In this document: piece by piece, positions 1 to 4,970 of the stretch
Layout: each line of letters opens with the position of its first letter
How positions within the stretch are numbered: position 1 is the stretch's first letter
NCBI GenBank assembly: GCA_017304505.1
Contig: JAFKKQ010000313.1
Coordinates: 1-5,483, forward strand
Source: Hyphomicrobiales bacterium
GTDB lineage: Bacteria; Pseudomonadota; Alphaproteobacteria; Rhizobiales; Xanthobacteraceae
Length of the DNA: 5,483 nt
Direction: 5' to 3'
Notes under the pieces: model-generated
What the model was told of the DNA's origin: nothing
What the model saw: the letters and a program-made list of their open reading frames with translations, nothing else
Database searches by the model: none
Position numbers and translations under genes: made by a program

Positions 1-378
1 GATGTAGGTGCCATAGCTGTCGGCGGTGGCGGACGCCGCGATGGCGCCGGCGATGATCTCGCCCTGCACCAAGAGACTCCCGACCCGCGCGTCGATCAGG
101 CCGGCACGGAACTGCGACAGATAGAGGATGCCGACGACAAGGGCGAGCAGGCCGGTGACGTTAAGGAAGACGATCCGGCGCGTGAGGCTCGAGAAACTCT
201 GGCTGATGAAGAATTGCCAGGCGCGCTGGAACAGGCCACGCAACCCGCTCGCGCGATAAACGCCGGCCATGCGGTGCGGGAGGTTGGCGAACGGGCCAGG
301 CCCCGGGTGTGCCGCGGGCTCGTCGGGACGTGGCGTCTCGACGGGATGTTGCGTTGTTTCGCCGGTTCGATCGAGCAA
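1..378 (-). CDS. chvG: Sensor histidine kinase ChvG, N-terminal part (runs off left edge)
   Basis: This is the first 126 codons of the membrane sensor kinase that phosphorylates ChvI, the system called ChvG/ChvI, ExoS/ChvI or BvrS/BvrR in Rhizobiales. The visible part has a proline-rich cytoplasmic tail of about 65 residues (HPVETPRPDEPAAHPGPGPF), a basic RR pair, one membrane segment at about residues 69-86 (IVFLNVTGLLALVVGILY), and then the start of the sensory region (LSQFRAGLIDARVGSLLVQG). The HAMP, H-box and ATPase domains lie outside the window. The gene follows chvI on the same strand, so the two probably share a transcript. The start is uncertain: the frame opens after a TAA at 394-396 and has no ATG or GTG before the ATG at 268-270. 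I used the TTG at 376-378. An ACG at 391-393 has the better upstream purine run (GAGGGG, 404-409). The family call is firm; the start is not. Confidence 0.88.
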   Translation of the reverse strand, partial: MLDRTGETTQHPVETPRPDEPAAHPGPGPFANLPHRMAGVYRASGLRGLFQRAWQFFISQSFSSLTRRIVFLNVTGLLALVVGILYLSQFRAGLIDARVGSLLVQGEIIAGAIAASATADSYGTYI

Positions 379-451
379 TGGGGTCGCTGCCGTTTATCGT
401 TTGCCCCTCGCGTGCCCCCTCAATGAACACCTTCAAGGCCACGGCCGGCAC

Positions 452-557
452 TCTAGAACACGACCGGTTCAGATGAAATCGGATCGTGCTCCAGAATCGC
501 TACTGGGTCGCGTTTTCTGCGGCTAACCGGTTCCCACTTCGCCGGAAAACGCTCTGG
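452..557. repeat. Interspersed two-hairpin repeat between chvI and chvG
   Basis: The sequence can fold into two stems. The first pairs 456-469 with 478-491, with 10 of 14 positions matched. The second pairs GCGTTTTC (510-517) with GAAAACGC (545-552), extends inward by 520-523 with 541-544, and encloses the 8-bp palindrome AACCGGTT (525-532). CCAGA (491-495) and TCTGG (553-557) can close the outside of the second stem. The AAGTGGGAACCGGTT core on the minus strand resembles a repeat family scattered through intergenic regions of Bradyrhizobium, Nitrobacter and relatives; that resemblance is from memory, not a search. It fills most of the 204-bp spacer and would be transcribed within a chvI-chvG mRNA, where it could affect mRNA stability or partly uncouple the two genes (inference). 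Confidence 0.7.
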
Positions 558-582
558 CACAGCGCGGCTGCAATCGCCTCGG

Positions 583-1281
583 TCATAGTTCCTTGAAACG
601 GTATCCGACCCCGTACAGCGTTTCGATCATGTCGAAATCGTTGTCGACGGATTTGAACTTCTTGCGCAGGCGCTTGATGTGGCTGTCGATGGTGCGGTCG
701 TCGACGTAGACCTGATCGTCGTAGGCGGCATCCATCAGCGCATTGCGGCTCTTGACCACCCCGGAGCGCGCGGCGAGTGCCTGCAGGATCAGGAATTCGG
801 TGACGGTGAGCGTGACCGGCTCGCCCTTCCAGGTGCAGGTGTGGCGCTCGGGATCCATGCGAAGCTGGCCGCGTTCCAAGGCTTTGACGTCAGGCTCCTT
901 CGGCGCTGTGCCGTCCTTGGGGATGGCGCGGCGGAGCACGGATTTGACGCGCTCGACCAGGAGGCGTTGCGAGAACGGTTTGCGGATGAAATCGTCGGCG
1001 CCCATCTTGAGGCCGAACAACTCGTCGATCTCCTCATCCTTGGAGGTGAGGAAGATCACCGGCGTATCGGTTTTCTGCCGCAAGCGGCGCAGCAGTTCCA
1101 TCCCATCCATGCGAGGCATCTTGATATCGAGGATGGCGAGGTCCGGCGGCGATGTCTTGAATCCTTCCAGCGCGGAAACGCCGTCGGTGTATGTCATGAT
1201 CCGATAGCCCTCAGCTTCCAGCGCGATGGACACCGAGGTGAGGATGTTGCGGTCGTCGTCGACGAGAGCGATGGTCGGCAT
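583..1281 (-). CDS. chvI: Two-component response regulator ChvI
   Basis: This is a 232-residue OmpR/PhoB-type transcription factor, the partner of ChvG. The receiver domain spans about residues 1-118, with acidic residues D8 and D9, phospho-acceptor D52 ([13 protein letters not shown]), switch T79 (FLTSKDEE) and conserved K101 (RKPF). A linker of about 20 residues leads to a C-terminal winged helix at about 135-232, with the typical [12 protein letters not shown], the recognition-helix region [16 protein letters not shown] and the ending GVGYRF. Length and the [20 protein letters not shown] stretch fit ChvI of Rhizobiales well. The family controls exopolysaccharide, motility, envelope and acid-stress genes and is essential or needed for host interaction in several species. 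The ATG at 1279-1281 is preceded by AAGAGG at short spacing and GGGGA further out. It is the first gene of the chvI-chvG unit and is divergent from the HugZ-like gene. Confidence 0.96.
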   Translation of the reverse strand: MPTIALVDDDRNILTSVSIALEAEGYRIMTYTDGVSALEGFKTSPPDLAILDIKMPRMDGMELLRRLRQKTDTPVIFLTSKDEEIDELFGLKMGADDFIRKPFSQRLLVERVKSVLRRAIPKDGTAPKEPDVKALERGQLRMDPERHTCTWKGEPVTLTVTEFLILQALAARSGVVKSRNALMDAAYDDQVYVDDRTIDSHIKRLRKKFKSVDNDFDMIETLYGVGYRFKEL

Positions 1282-1374
1282 GAGCCTCTTGTTCCCCGTG
1301 ACGGTTCAATCCCGCTGACTTTGAAGCCCCGAAAGCTGGGCCGAAATGTGACAAGCGTTCGACAAATGCGTGAT

Positions 1375-1392
1375 TCGTCAATCCTTTGACGA
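1375..1392. promoter_or_regulatory. Perfect palindrome in the divergent chvI / HugZ-like spacer
   Basis: TCGTCAA and TTGACGA are exact inverted 7-bp arms around a TCCT centre. The site lies 94 bp before the chvI ATG and 119 bp before the HugZ-like ATG. Each arm reads TTGACG outward on one strand, which matches a sigma-70 type -35 element, but I found no convincing -10 at the right distance on either strand. It could be an operator for a dimeric regulator, possibly serving both genes. No regulator can be named from the sequence. Confidence 0.4.
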
Positions 1393-1473
1393 CACTAAAC
1401 CCTCCCGCCCAGGGGTGCTACGGATGCCTCGAACGTCTTGCCGCCGGCTCCGATCCGGGCTGGAGTGGTGAGC

Positions 1474-1509
1474 GCCAGACTTGGGTGCATAGCCAGACTT
1501 GGGTGGATA
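1474..1509 (+). repeat. 18-bp tandem duplication just before the HugZ-like start
   Basis: Two adjacent 18-bp units, 1474-1491 and 1492-1509, match at 17 of 18 positions; both begin GCCAGACTTGGGTG. The only difference is C at 1488 against G at 1506. The second unit supplies the GGTGGA stretch that acts as ribosome binding site for the ATG at 1511. Because 18 is a multiple of three, the TTG in each unit is in frame with the gene: in the first unit it reads TTG GGT GCA TAG, in the second TTG GGT GGA TAT ATG. Confidence 0.8.
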
Positions 1510-1510
1510 T

Positions 1511-2233
1511 ATGAAGCCCGCCGCCGATTTCGACCCTAAATCCGCCGCCAAGCGGTTGATGCGCGAAGCGCGCTCGGGGGCGCTTGCGACGCTGATGGTC
1601 GGATCGGGCGATCCTTATTGCTCGCTGGTCAATGTTGCGGCTGCGGCCGACGGCTCCCCGTTGTTGTTGATCTCGCAACTCGCCGTGCACACTCGCAACA
1701 TTGCCGCCGATGCGCGCGTCTCGCTGATGCTCGACGAACGCAAGGAGGGCGATCCGCTGCAGGGCGCGAGGGTGATGCTCGCCGGCCGCGCGGTGCGCAC
1801 CGAGAGCACAGACGCGCGCCGGCGTTATCTCGCACAACAACCCGAGGCGGAGATGTTCGCCGGATTCAGCGATTTCGCGTTTTATGCGATCGAAGTCAGG
1901 GGCGCGCACCTTGTGGCCGGCTTCGGCCGGATCGTCGATCTTTCCGCCGCCGACCTCCTGACCGATCTGACCGGCGCGGATGCCCTCCTTGCCGCCGAGC
2001 CCGAGGCGGTCGCGCACATGAATGCAGATCACGCCGATACCTGCCGGCTCTATGCGACGAAACGGCTTGGGGCGCCGGATGGCGAATGGCGCTGCGTCGG
2101 CTGCGACCCCGAGGGTCTCGATCTGCAATGGCAACGCATGGCGTTACGTCTGCCGTTTCCGCAGCGTGTGACCACGCCCGCCACGCTGCGCACGGTGCTC
2201 AGGCAGATGGCGGAACAGGCACGAGGCGGTTAA
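1511..2233 (+). CDS. HugZ-like protein (PNPOx split barrel plus DUF2470)
   Basis: This is a 240-residue protein with two recognisable parts. Residues about 12-145 form a pyridoxamine-phosphate-oxidase-like split barrel (ARSGALATLMVGSGDPYCSL, then LLLISQLAVHTRNIAADARV, then FYAIEVRGAHLVAGFGRIVDL). Residues about 160-237 are a DUF2470 domain with EAVAHMNADHADTCRLYA (165-182), CDPEGLDLQ (198-206) and an ending rich in R and Q. Members of this architecture include haem-binding HugZ proteins used in haem-iron utilisation; others are annotated only as flavin-binding oxidases, so the substrate here is not settled. No signal peptide is visible, so it should be cytoplasmic. I chose the ATG at 1511 with GGTGGA before it; an in-frame TTG at 1499 would add four residues. 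The gene is divergent from chvI and 342 bp ahead of pckA. There is no haem-uptake gene in view to support an iron role. Confidence 0.85.
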   Translation: MKPAADFDPKSAAKRLMREARSGALATLMVGSGDPYCSLVNVAAAADGSPLLLISQLAVHTRNIAADARVSLMLDERKEGDPLQGARVMLAGRAVRTESTDARRRYLAQQPEAEMFAGFSDFAFYAIEVRGAHLVAGFGRIVDLSAADLLTDLTGADALLAAEPEAVAHMNADHADTCRLYATKRLGAPDGEWRCVGCDPEGLDLQWQRMALRLPFPQRVTTPATLRTVLRQMAEQARGG

Positions 2234-2293
2234 TCGGTTAACGCGCAAAAAAACCCCGAAGGCGCCCCTCGTATTGCAGCGCAACCGGAATGG

Positions 2294-2315
2294 CCGGCTC
2301 GATAGATCGAGCCGG
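2294..2315. other. 22-bp perfect palindrome after the HugZ-like gene
   Basis: CCGGCTCGAT (2294-2303) and ATCGAGCCGG (2306-2315) are exact inverted arms around AG. As RNA this would form an 8-bp stem with a 6-base loop, 60 bases after the stop codon. The direct repeat CCGGAAT lies just before it (2285-2291) and overlaps its right end (2312-2318). There is no following T tract, so it is not a standard intrinsic terminator. It may protect the 3' end, help Rho-dependent ending, or be a protein-binding site. Confidence 0.45.
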
Positions 2316-2390
2316 AATCCGCATCCAAACGGCGTACCGCAATGGGTGAGGTGGGCCGTTGGTGCCTTGCGCGAGGCGGATTTATGGACT

Positions 2391-2455
2391 GGACTTGATG
2401 AGCGGTCTTGATTGCGGGTCTTGGCCATTGCTTTTGGCGATTGGTCTTGGCAGAC
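2391..2455. repeat. Five-unit 13-bp tandem array upstream of pckA
   Basis: Five contiguous 13-bp units begin at 2391, 2404, 2417, 2430 and 2443. Their first seven bases are GGACTTG, GGTCTTG, GGTCTTG, GCTTTTG and GGTCTTG; the next bases are less conserved (GGC or GAT). A weaker sixth unit may begin at 2378 (GGATTTA). The array ends at the candidate pckA promoter, and its last unit contributes the TTGGCA -35. The array is not coding on the plus strand. The family of this repeat is not recognised. Confidence 0.65.
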
Positions 2456-2475
2456 GGCGCGATCCTGACTAAAAG
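2447..2475 (+). promoter_or_regulatory. Candidate sigma-70 type promoter for pckA
   Basis: TTGGCA (2447-2452) matches the -35 consensus at five of six positions. TAAAAG (2470-2475) matches the -10 at four of six, with a 17-bp spacer. The predicted transcript start near 2482 would give a leader of about 95 bases, opening at the left arm of the 2482/2528 inverted repeat. This is a match by eye in GC-rich DNA, where such elements are loosely conserved. Confidence 0.4.
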
Positions 2476-2481
2476 TCGCGG

Positions 2482-2528
2482 CATATCGGGTTGATGGCGC
2501 CCAAAAACGCCCTGAAACGGCCGATATG
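2482..2528 (+). promoter_or_regulatory. Inverted repeat in the predicted pckA leader
   Basis: CATATCGG (2482-2489) and CCGATATG (2521-2528) are exact complements separated by 31 bases. Inside them, GGCG (2496-2499) and CGCC (2508-2511) can form a smaller nested stem. Only 47 bases separate the right arm from the pckA start codon. It could act as an operator or as a folded RNA leader. It matches no riboswitch that I recognise. Confidence 0.35.
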
Positions 2529-2562
2529 GGACATTCTGGCTCAAATCCCGGCCGGATGCGTG

Positions 2563-2568
2563 AGGAGG
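2563..2568 (+). promoter_or_regulatory. Ribosome binding site that fixes the GTG start of pckA
   Basis: AGGAGG is a full-strength Shine-Dalgarno match ending seven bases before GTG (2576-2578). No in-frame ATG occurs near the start, and the conserved N-terminal protein sequence begins right after this codon, so GTG is the start. Confidence 0.85.
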
Positions 2569-2575
2569 ACTTCCA

Positions 2576-4195
2576 GTGAAAGAGATCGGTCTGCGCAACG
2601 CCACCTTCGGCGCCGATAAGTTCGGCTTGAAGGACCTTGCCGAACTACGTTGGAATCTGACCGATGCTCCGCTGTACGAGTACGCAATCCGCAACGGCGA
2701 GGCTGCGATTGTCGCGGGCGGTGCGCTCTGCGCCGAAACCGGCCATCACACCGGCCGTTCGCCGAAGGACAAGCACACTGTTGTCGATGCGTTGACCGAA
2801 AACACCGTCTGGTGGGACGGCAACCGCAAGCAAAGCAAAGAGCATTTCGAGAATCTCTACCAGGACTTCCTGGCGCACGCGAAGGGCAAGTCGTTGTTCG
2901 CGCAGGACCTTTATGGCGGCGCGGACCCGAAATACCGGATCAAGGTCCGGGTCTTCACCGAACTCGCTTGGCACTCGCTGTTCATCCGCACGTTGCTCAT
3001 TCGTCCGCAGGTCGCGGAACTGGCGAGCTTTATGCCGGAATTGACGATCATCGACATGCCGTCGTTCCGCCCCGACGCCAAGCGTCACGGCGGCCGCGAG
3101 GGCTCCGACACGATGGTCGCCATCGACTTCACCCGCAAGATCGTGCTGATCTGCGGCACGTCGTACGCGGGCGAGATGAAGAAAGCGGTGTTCACCACGC
3201 TGAACTTCTATCTGCCGGCGCAGGGCGTGATGCCGATGCATTGCTCGGCCAATGTCGGCAACGGCGGCGATTCCGCGCTGTTCTTCGGGCTGTCCGGCAC
3301 GGGCAAGACCACGCTCTCCGCCGACCCCAACCGCACTCTGATCGGCGATGACGAGACCGGCTGGTCGCCTGACGGCATCTTCAATTTCGAAGGCGGCTGC
3401 TACGCCAAGACCATCAAGCTCTCGGCCGAGGCCGAGCCGCAAATCTGGGACGCCACCAATCGTTTCGGCGCGGTGCTGGAAAACGTGACGTTCGACCCGC
3501 TGACGCGCATTCCGGATTACGATAATGCGAGCAAGACCGAGAACACCCGCTCGGCCTATCCGCTGGAGTCGATCCCGAACGCTTCGCGCACCGGCATGGC
3601 CGGCCATCCGAAGAACATCATCTTCCTGACCGCGGATGCGTTCGGCGTCATGCCGCCGATCGCCAAGCTCACGCCGGCGCAGGCGATGTATCACTTCCTC
3701 TCGGGTTATACCGCGAAGGTGGCCGGCACCGAGAAGGGTTTGGTCGGCGTGCAGCCGGAGTTCTCGACTTGCTTCGGCGCGCCGTTCCTGCCGCGTCCGC
3801 CTGCGGAATACGGCCGGCTGCTCCGCGACTACATCGCCAAACACAAGGTCGATTGCTGGCTGGTCAATTCCGGCTGGACCGGCGGCATCTATGGCGTCGG
3901 CAGTCGCATGCCGATCAAGGTGACCCGCGCGCTGGTCACCGGTGCGCTCGACGGCTCGCTCAAGAGCGTCGAGTATCACACCGATCGGTATTTCGGCTTC
4001 GCTGTGCCGACGGCGGTGGCCGGCATTGAGACCGACCTTCTCTTTCCGGAGCGGACCTGGGCCGACAAGAAGGCGTTCGACGAGACCGCGCGCAAACTCG
4101 TCGGCATGTTCCAGCAGAATTTCACCAAGTACGAGCAGACCGTGGATGCCGAGGTTCGCGCTGCGGCGCCTGAAGTTCGCCTCGCGGCGGAGTAG
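2576..4195 (+). CDS. pckA: Phosphoenolpyruvate carboxykinase (ATP), EC 4.1.1.49
   Basis: This 539-residue cytosolic enzyme converts oxaloacetate and ATP to phosphoenolpyruvate, CO2 and ADP, the entry step of gluconeogenesis from TCA intermediates. It matters for growth on dicarboxylates. Visible landmarks are the substrate loop [10 protein letters not shown] (57-66, with R61), [10 protein letters not shown] (194-203), MHCSANVG (221-228, with H222), the P-loop GLSGTGKTT (238-246, with K244), the metal-binding LIGDDETGW (255-263, with D259), [10 protein letters not shown] (269-278) and NTRSAYPL (323-330). By comparison with the E. coli enzyme, K203, H222 and D259 would hold the Mn2+ and K244 the ATP phosphates. 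All key residues are present and the length is normal for the ATP-dependent family. The GTG start follows AGGAGG. The gene stands alone, with its own candidate promoter and terminator. In Rhizobiales pckA is often near chvI-chvG, as here. Confidence 0.97.
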   Translation: MKEIGLRNATFGADKFGLKDLAELRWNLTDAPLYEYAIRNGEAAIVAGGALCAETGHHTGRSPKDKHTVVDALTENTVWWDGNRKQSKEHFENLYQDFLAHAKGKSLFAQDLYGGADPKYRIKVRVFTELAWHSLFIRTLLIRPQVAELASFMPELTIIDMPSFRPDAKRHGGREGSDTMVAIDFTRKIVLICGTSYAGEMKKAVFTTLNFYLPAQGVMPMHCSANVGNGGDSALFFGLSGTGKTTLSADPNRTLIGDDETGWSPDGIFNFEGGCYAKTIKLSAEAEPQIWDATNRFGAVLENVTFDPLTRIPDYDNASKTENTRSAYPLESIPNASRTGMAGHPKNIIFLTADAFGVMPPIAKLTPAQAMYHFLSGYTAKVAGTEKGLVGVQPEFSTCFGAPFLPRPPAEYGRLLRDYIAKHKVDCWLVNSGWTGGIYGVGSRMPIKVTRALVTGALDGSLKSVEYHTDRYFGFAVPTAVAGIETDLLFPERTWADKKAFDETARKLVGMFQQNFTKYEQTVDAEVRAAAPEVRLAAE

Positions 4196-4212
4196 CCACT
4201 GCTGTGAAGCGA

Positions 4213-4249
4213 GCAAGGAGGGGGCGGTGCTGGCGCCGCCCCTTTTGCT
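4213..4249 (+). terminator. Intrinsic terminator of pckA
   Basis: GGGGCGG (4221-4227) pairs with CCGCCCC (4236-4242) around an 8-base loop, followed directly by TTTTGCTTT. It begins about 25 bases after the pckA stop codon. The opposite strand lacks a T tract at the matching place, so it should act mainly on pckA transcripts and not on the convergent gene at 4294-4812. Confidence 0.8.
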
Positions 4250-4293
4250 TTGGTGCGGCGCTATCCGGTTTCGGCGCGATTGCAGCTTCTTGA

Positions 4294-4812
4294 TTATCTG
4301 GCCGGCGGGGTTTCCGGAAACTCGGCGGAGATCATTTCCAGGTTGACCACGCGGTTGCGCACCGCGCGCCAATAGCCCATCCGTGCCGTCGGCAATGCCG
4401 CATCGCCATAGAGGTCGTTGACGTCCTTGCGGAACCGGGTGACGTAGCGCTCGCCCAGCTTGTCACGAAGGTAGATTTCCGATCGTTGCGCCCATTCGTC
4501 GGCCGGCCGGGTCGGCAGATCGCGCTGCATGTCCTTGATCTGGCCGAGCAGCGTGCGTCCCTCCAGGATGAAGTTCTCGAGCTGCTCGCGGATCTGGCTG
4601 CGCTCCACCTGCTGCCGCTCGGCCTGTGCGTGGGTGGAATATTCGGAGTAGGCGGTGGCGCCGACAGCCACCGCGCCCAACGCCAGCGCGATCATGGCGA
4701 TGCGCCACTTGGCGGTCGACCGCCGCACCGGAAGCAGCGCGATGACAACGGCCAGCAGGCCATTGATGACCACAAGGGCCGGTGTGACAAAGGCAAAATA
4801 GTCTCGCCACAT
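4294..4812 (-). CDS. Hypothetical two-pass membrane protein
   Basis: I do not recognise this 172-residue protein. From the ATG at 4810-4812 it has two hydrophobic segments, about residues 6-27 (FAFVTPALVVINGLLAVVIA) and 36-55, separated by a short basic loop (PVRRSTAKWR) that should face the cytoplasm. A charged, Q- and E-rich helix follows at about 57-95 and could form a coiled coil. The rest is polar (RPADEWAQRSEIYLRDKLGERY, LYGDAALPTARMGYWRAVRNR). By the positive-inside rule both termini would be periplasmic. The reading frame continues 54 codons upstream, but that stretch contains the terminator of the preceding gene, so I reject the longer form. The start lacks a strong ribosome binding site (GTGGAA lies about 10 bases away). 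The gene is convergent with pckA, and a terminator separates it from the gene upstream. Confidence 0.72.
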   Translation of the reverse strand: MWRDYFAFVTPALVVINGLLAVVIALLPVRRSTAKWRIAMIALALGAVAVGATAYSEYSTHAQAERQQVERSQIREQLENFILEGRTLLGQIKDMQRDLPTRPADEWAQRSEIYLRDKLGERYVTRFRKDVNDLYGDAALPTARMGYWRAVRNRVVNLEMISAEFPETPPAR

Positions 4813-4857
4813 ACCGCAAAAATTCCACAGCGCTAAGGGGTAGGGCCTCGACCGTAG

Positions 4858-4898
4858 CACCGGCTGCAACCGTGCCTCAATGCGACACAGGCTGCAAC
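4858..4898. repeat. Two 13-bp direct repeats before the membrane-protein gene
   Basis: CAC-C-GGCTGCAAC (4858-4870) and CAC-A-GGCTGCAAC (4886-4898) match at 12 of 13 positions with a 28-bp period. They lie 46-86 bases before the start of the minus-strand gene, within its promoter region. The spacing is close to neither two nor three exact helical turns, so a regulator-binding role is only a possibility. Confidence 0.35.
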
Positions 4899-4921
4899 AC
4901 AGTGCAAAAATGTTTGTGATG

Positions 4922-4947
4922 AAAAAAGGGGCGGCTCTGCCGCCCCT
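4922..4947 (-). terminator. Intrinsic terminator of the LTXXQ-family gene
   Basis: GGGGCGGC (4928-4935) and GCCGCCCC (4939-4946) form a perfect 8-bp stem, 9 bp with the flanking A-T pair, around a three-base loop. On the minus strand this is followed by six T (4927-4922), the classic intrinsic form. It lies 24 bases after the stop codon at 4971-4973. It separates that gene from the membrane-protein gene downstream. Confidence 0.9.
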
Positions 4948-4970
4948 ACCATTTTGAATGATTCGGCTCT

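Noticed and set aside
161..451. A 96-codon minus-strand frame overlapping the start of chvG, considered as a frameshifted chvG N-terminus
   Set aside because: The ChvG-like sequence continues in its own frame up to the TAA at 394-396, with no sign that the protein switches frame. The other frame gives an arginine-rich product.
679..1389. A 236-codon open frame on the plus strand opposite chvI
   Set aside because: It is antisense to chvI, whose domains and catalytic residues are complete. The frame arises from codon bias and also runs through the chvI promoter region.
1418..2134. A 238-codon open frame on the minus strand opposite the HugZ-like gene
   Set aside because: The plus-strand frame has both expected domains. 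The antisense product shows none and is rich in R, G and H.
2247..2275. A-tract followed by CCCC and GGCGCCCC, considered as a minus-strand terminator
   Set aside because: On the minus strand the T tract follows GGGG, but no matching CCCC arm lies upstream; at most two to three base pairs form. No minus-strand gene ends here.
2391..2455. The 13-bp array considered as a CRISPR array
   Set aside because: The units are contiguous and too short, with no unique spacers and no cas genes nearby.
2645..4372. A 575-codon open frame on the minus strand opposite pckA
   Set aside because: It lies antisense to an intact, fully conserved pckA. Its product is arginine- and histidine-rich with no recognisable domain, as expected for the shadow of a GC-rich gene.
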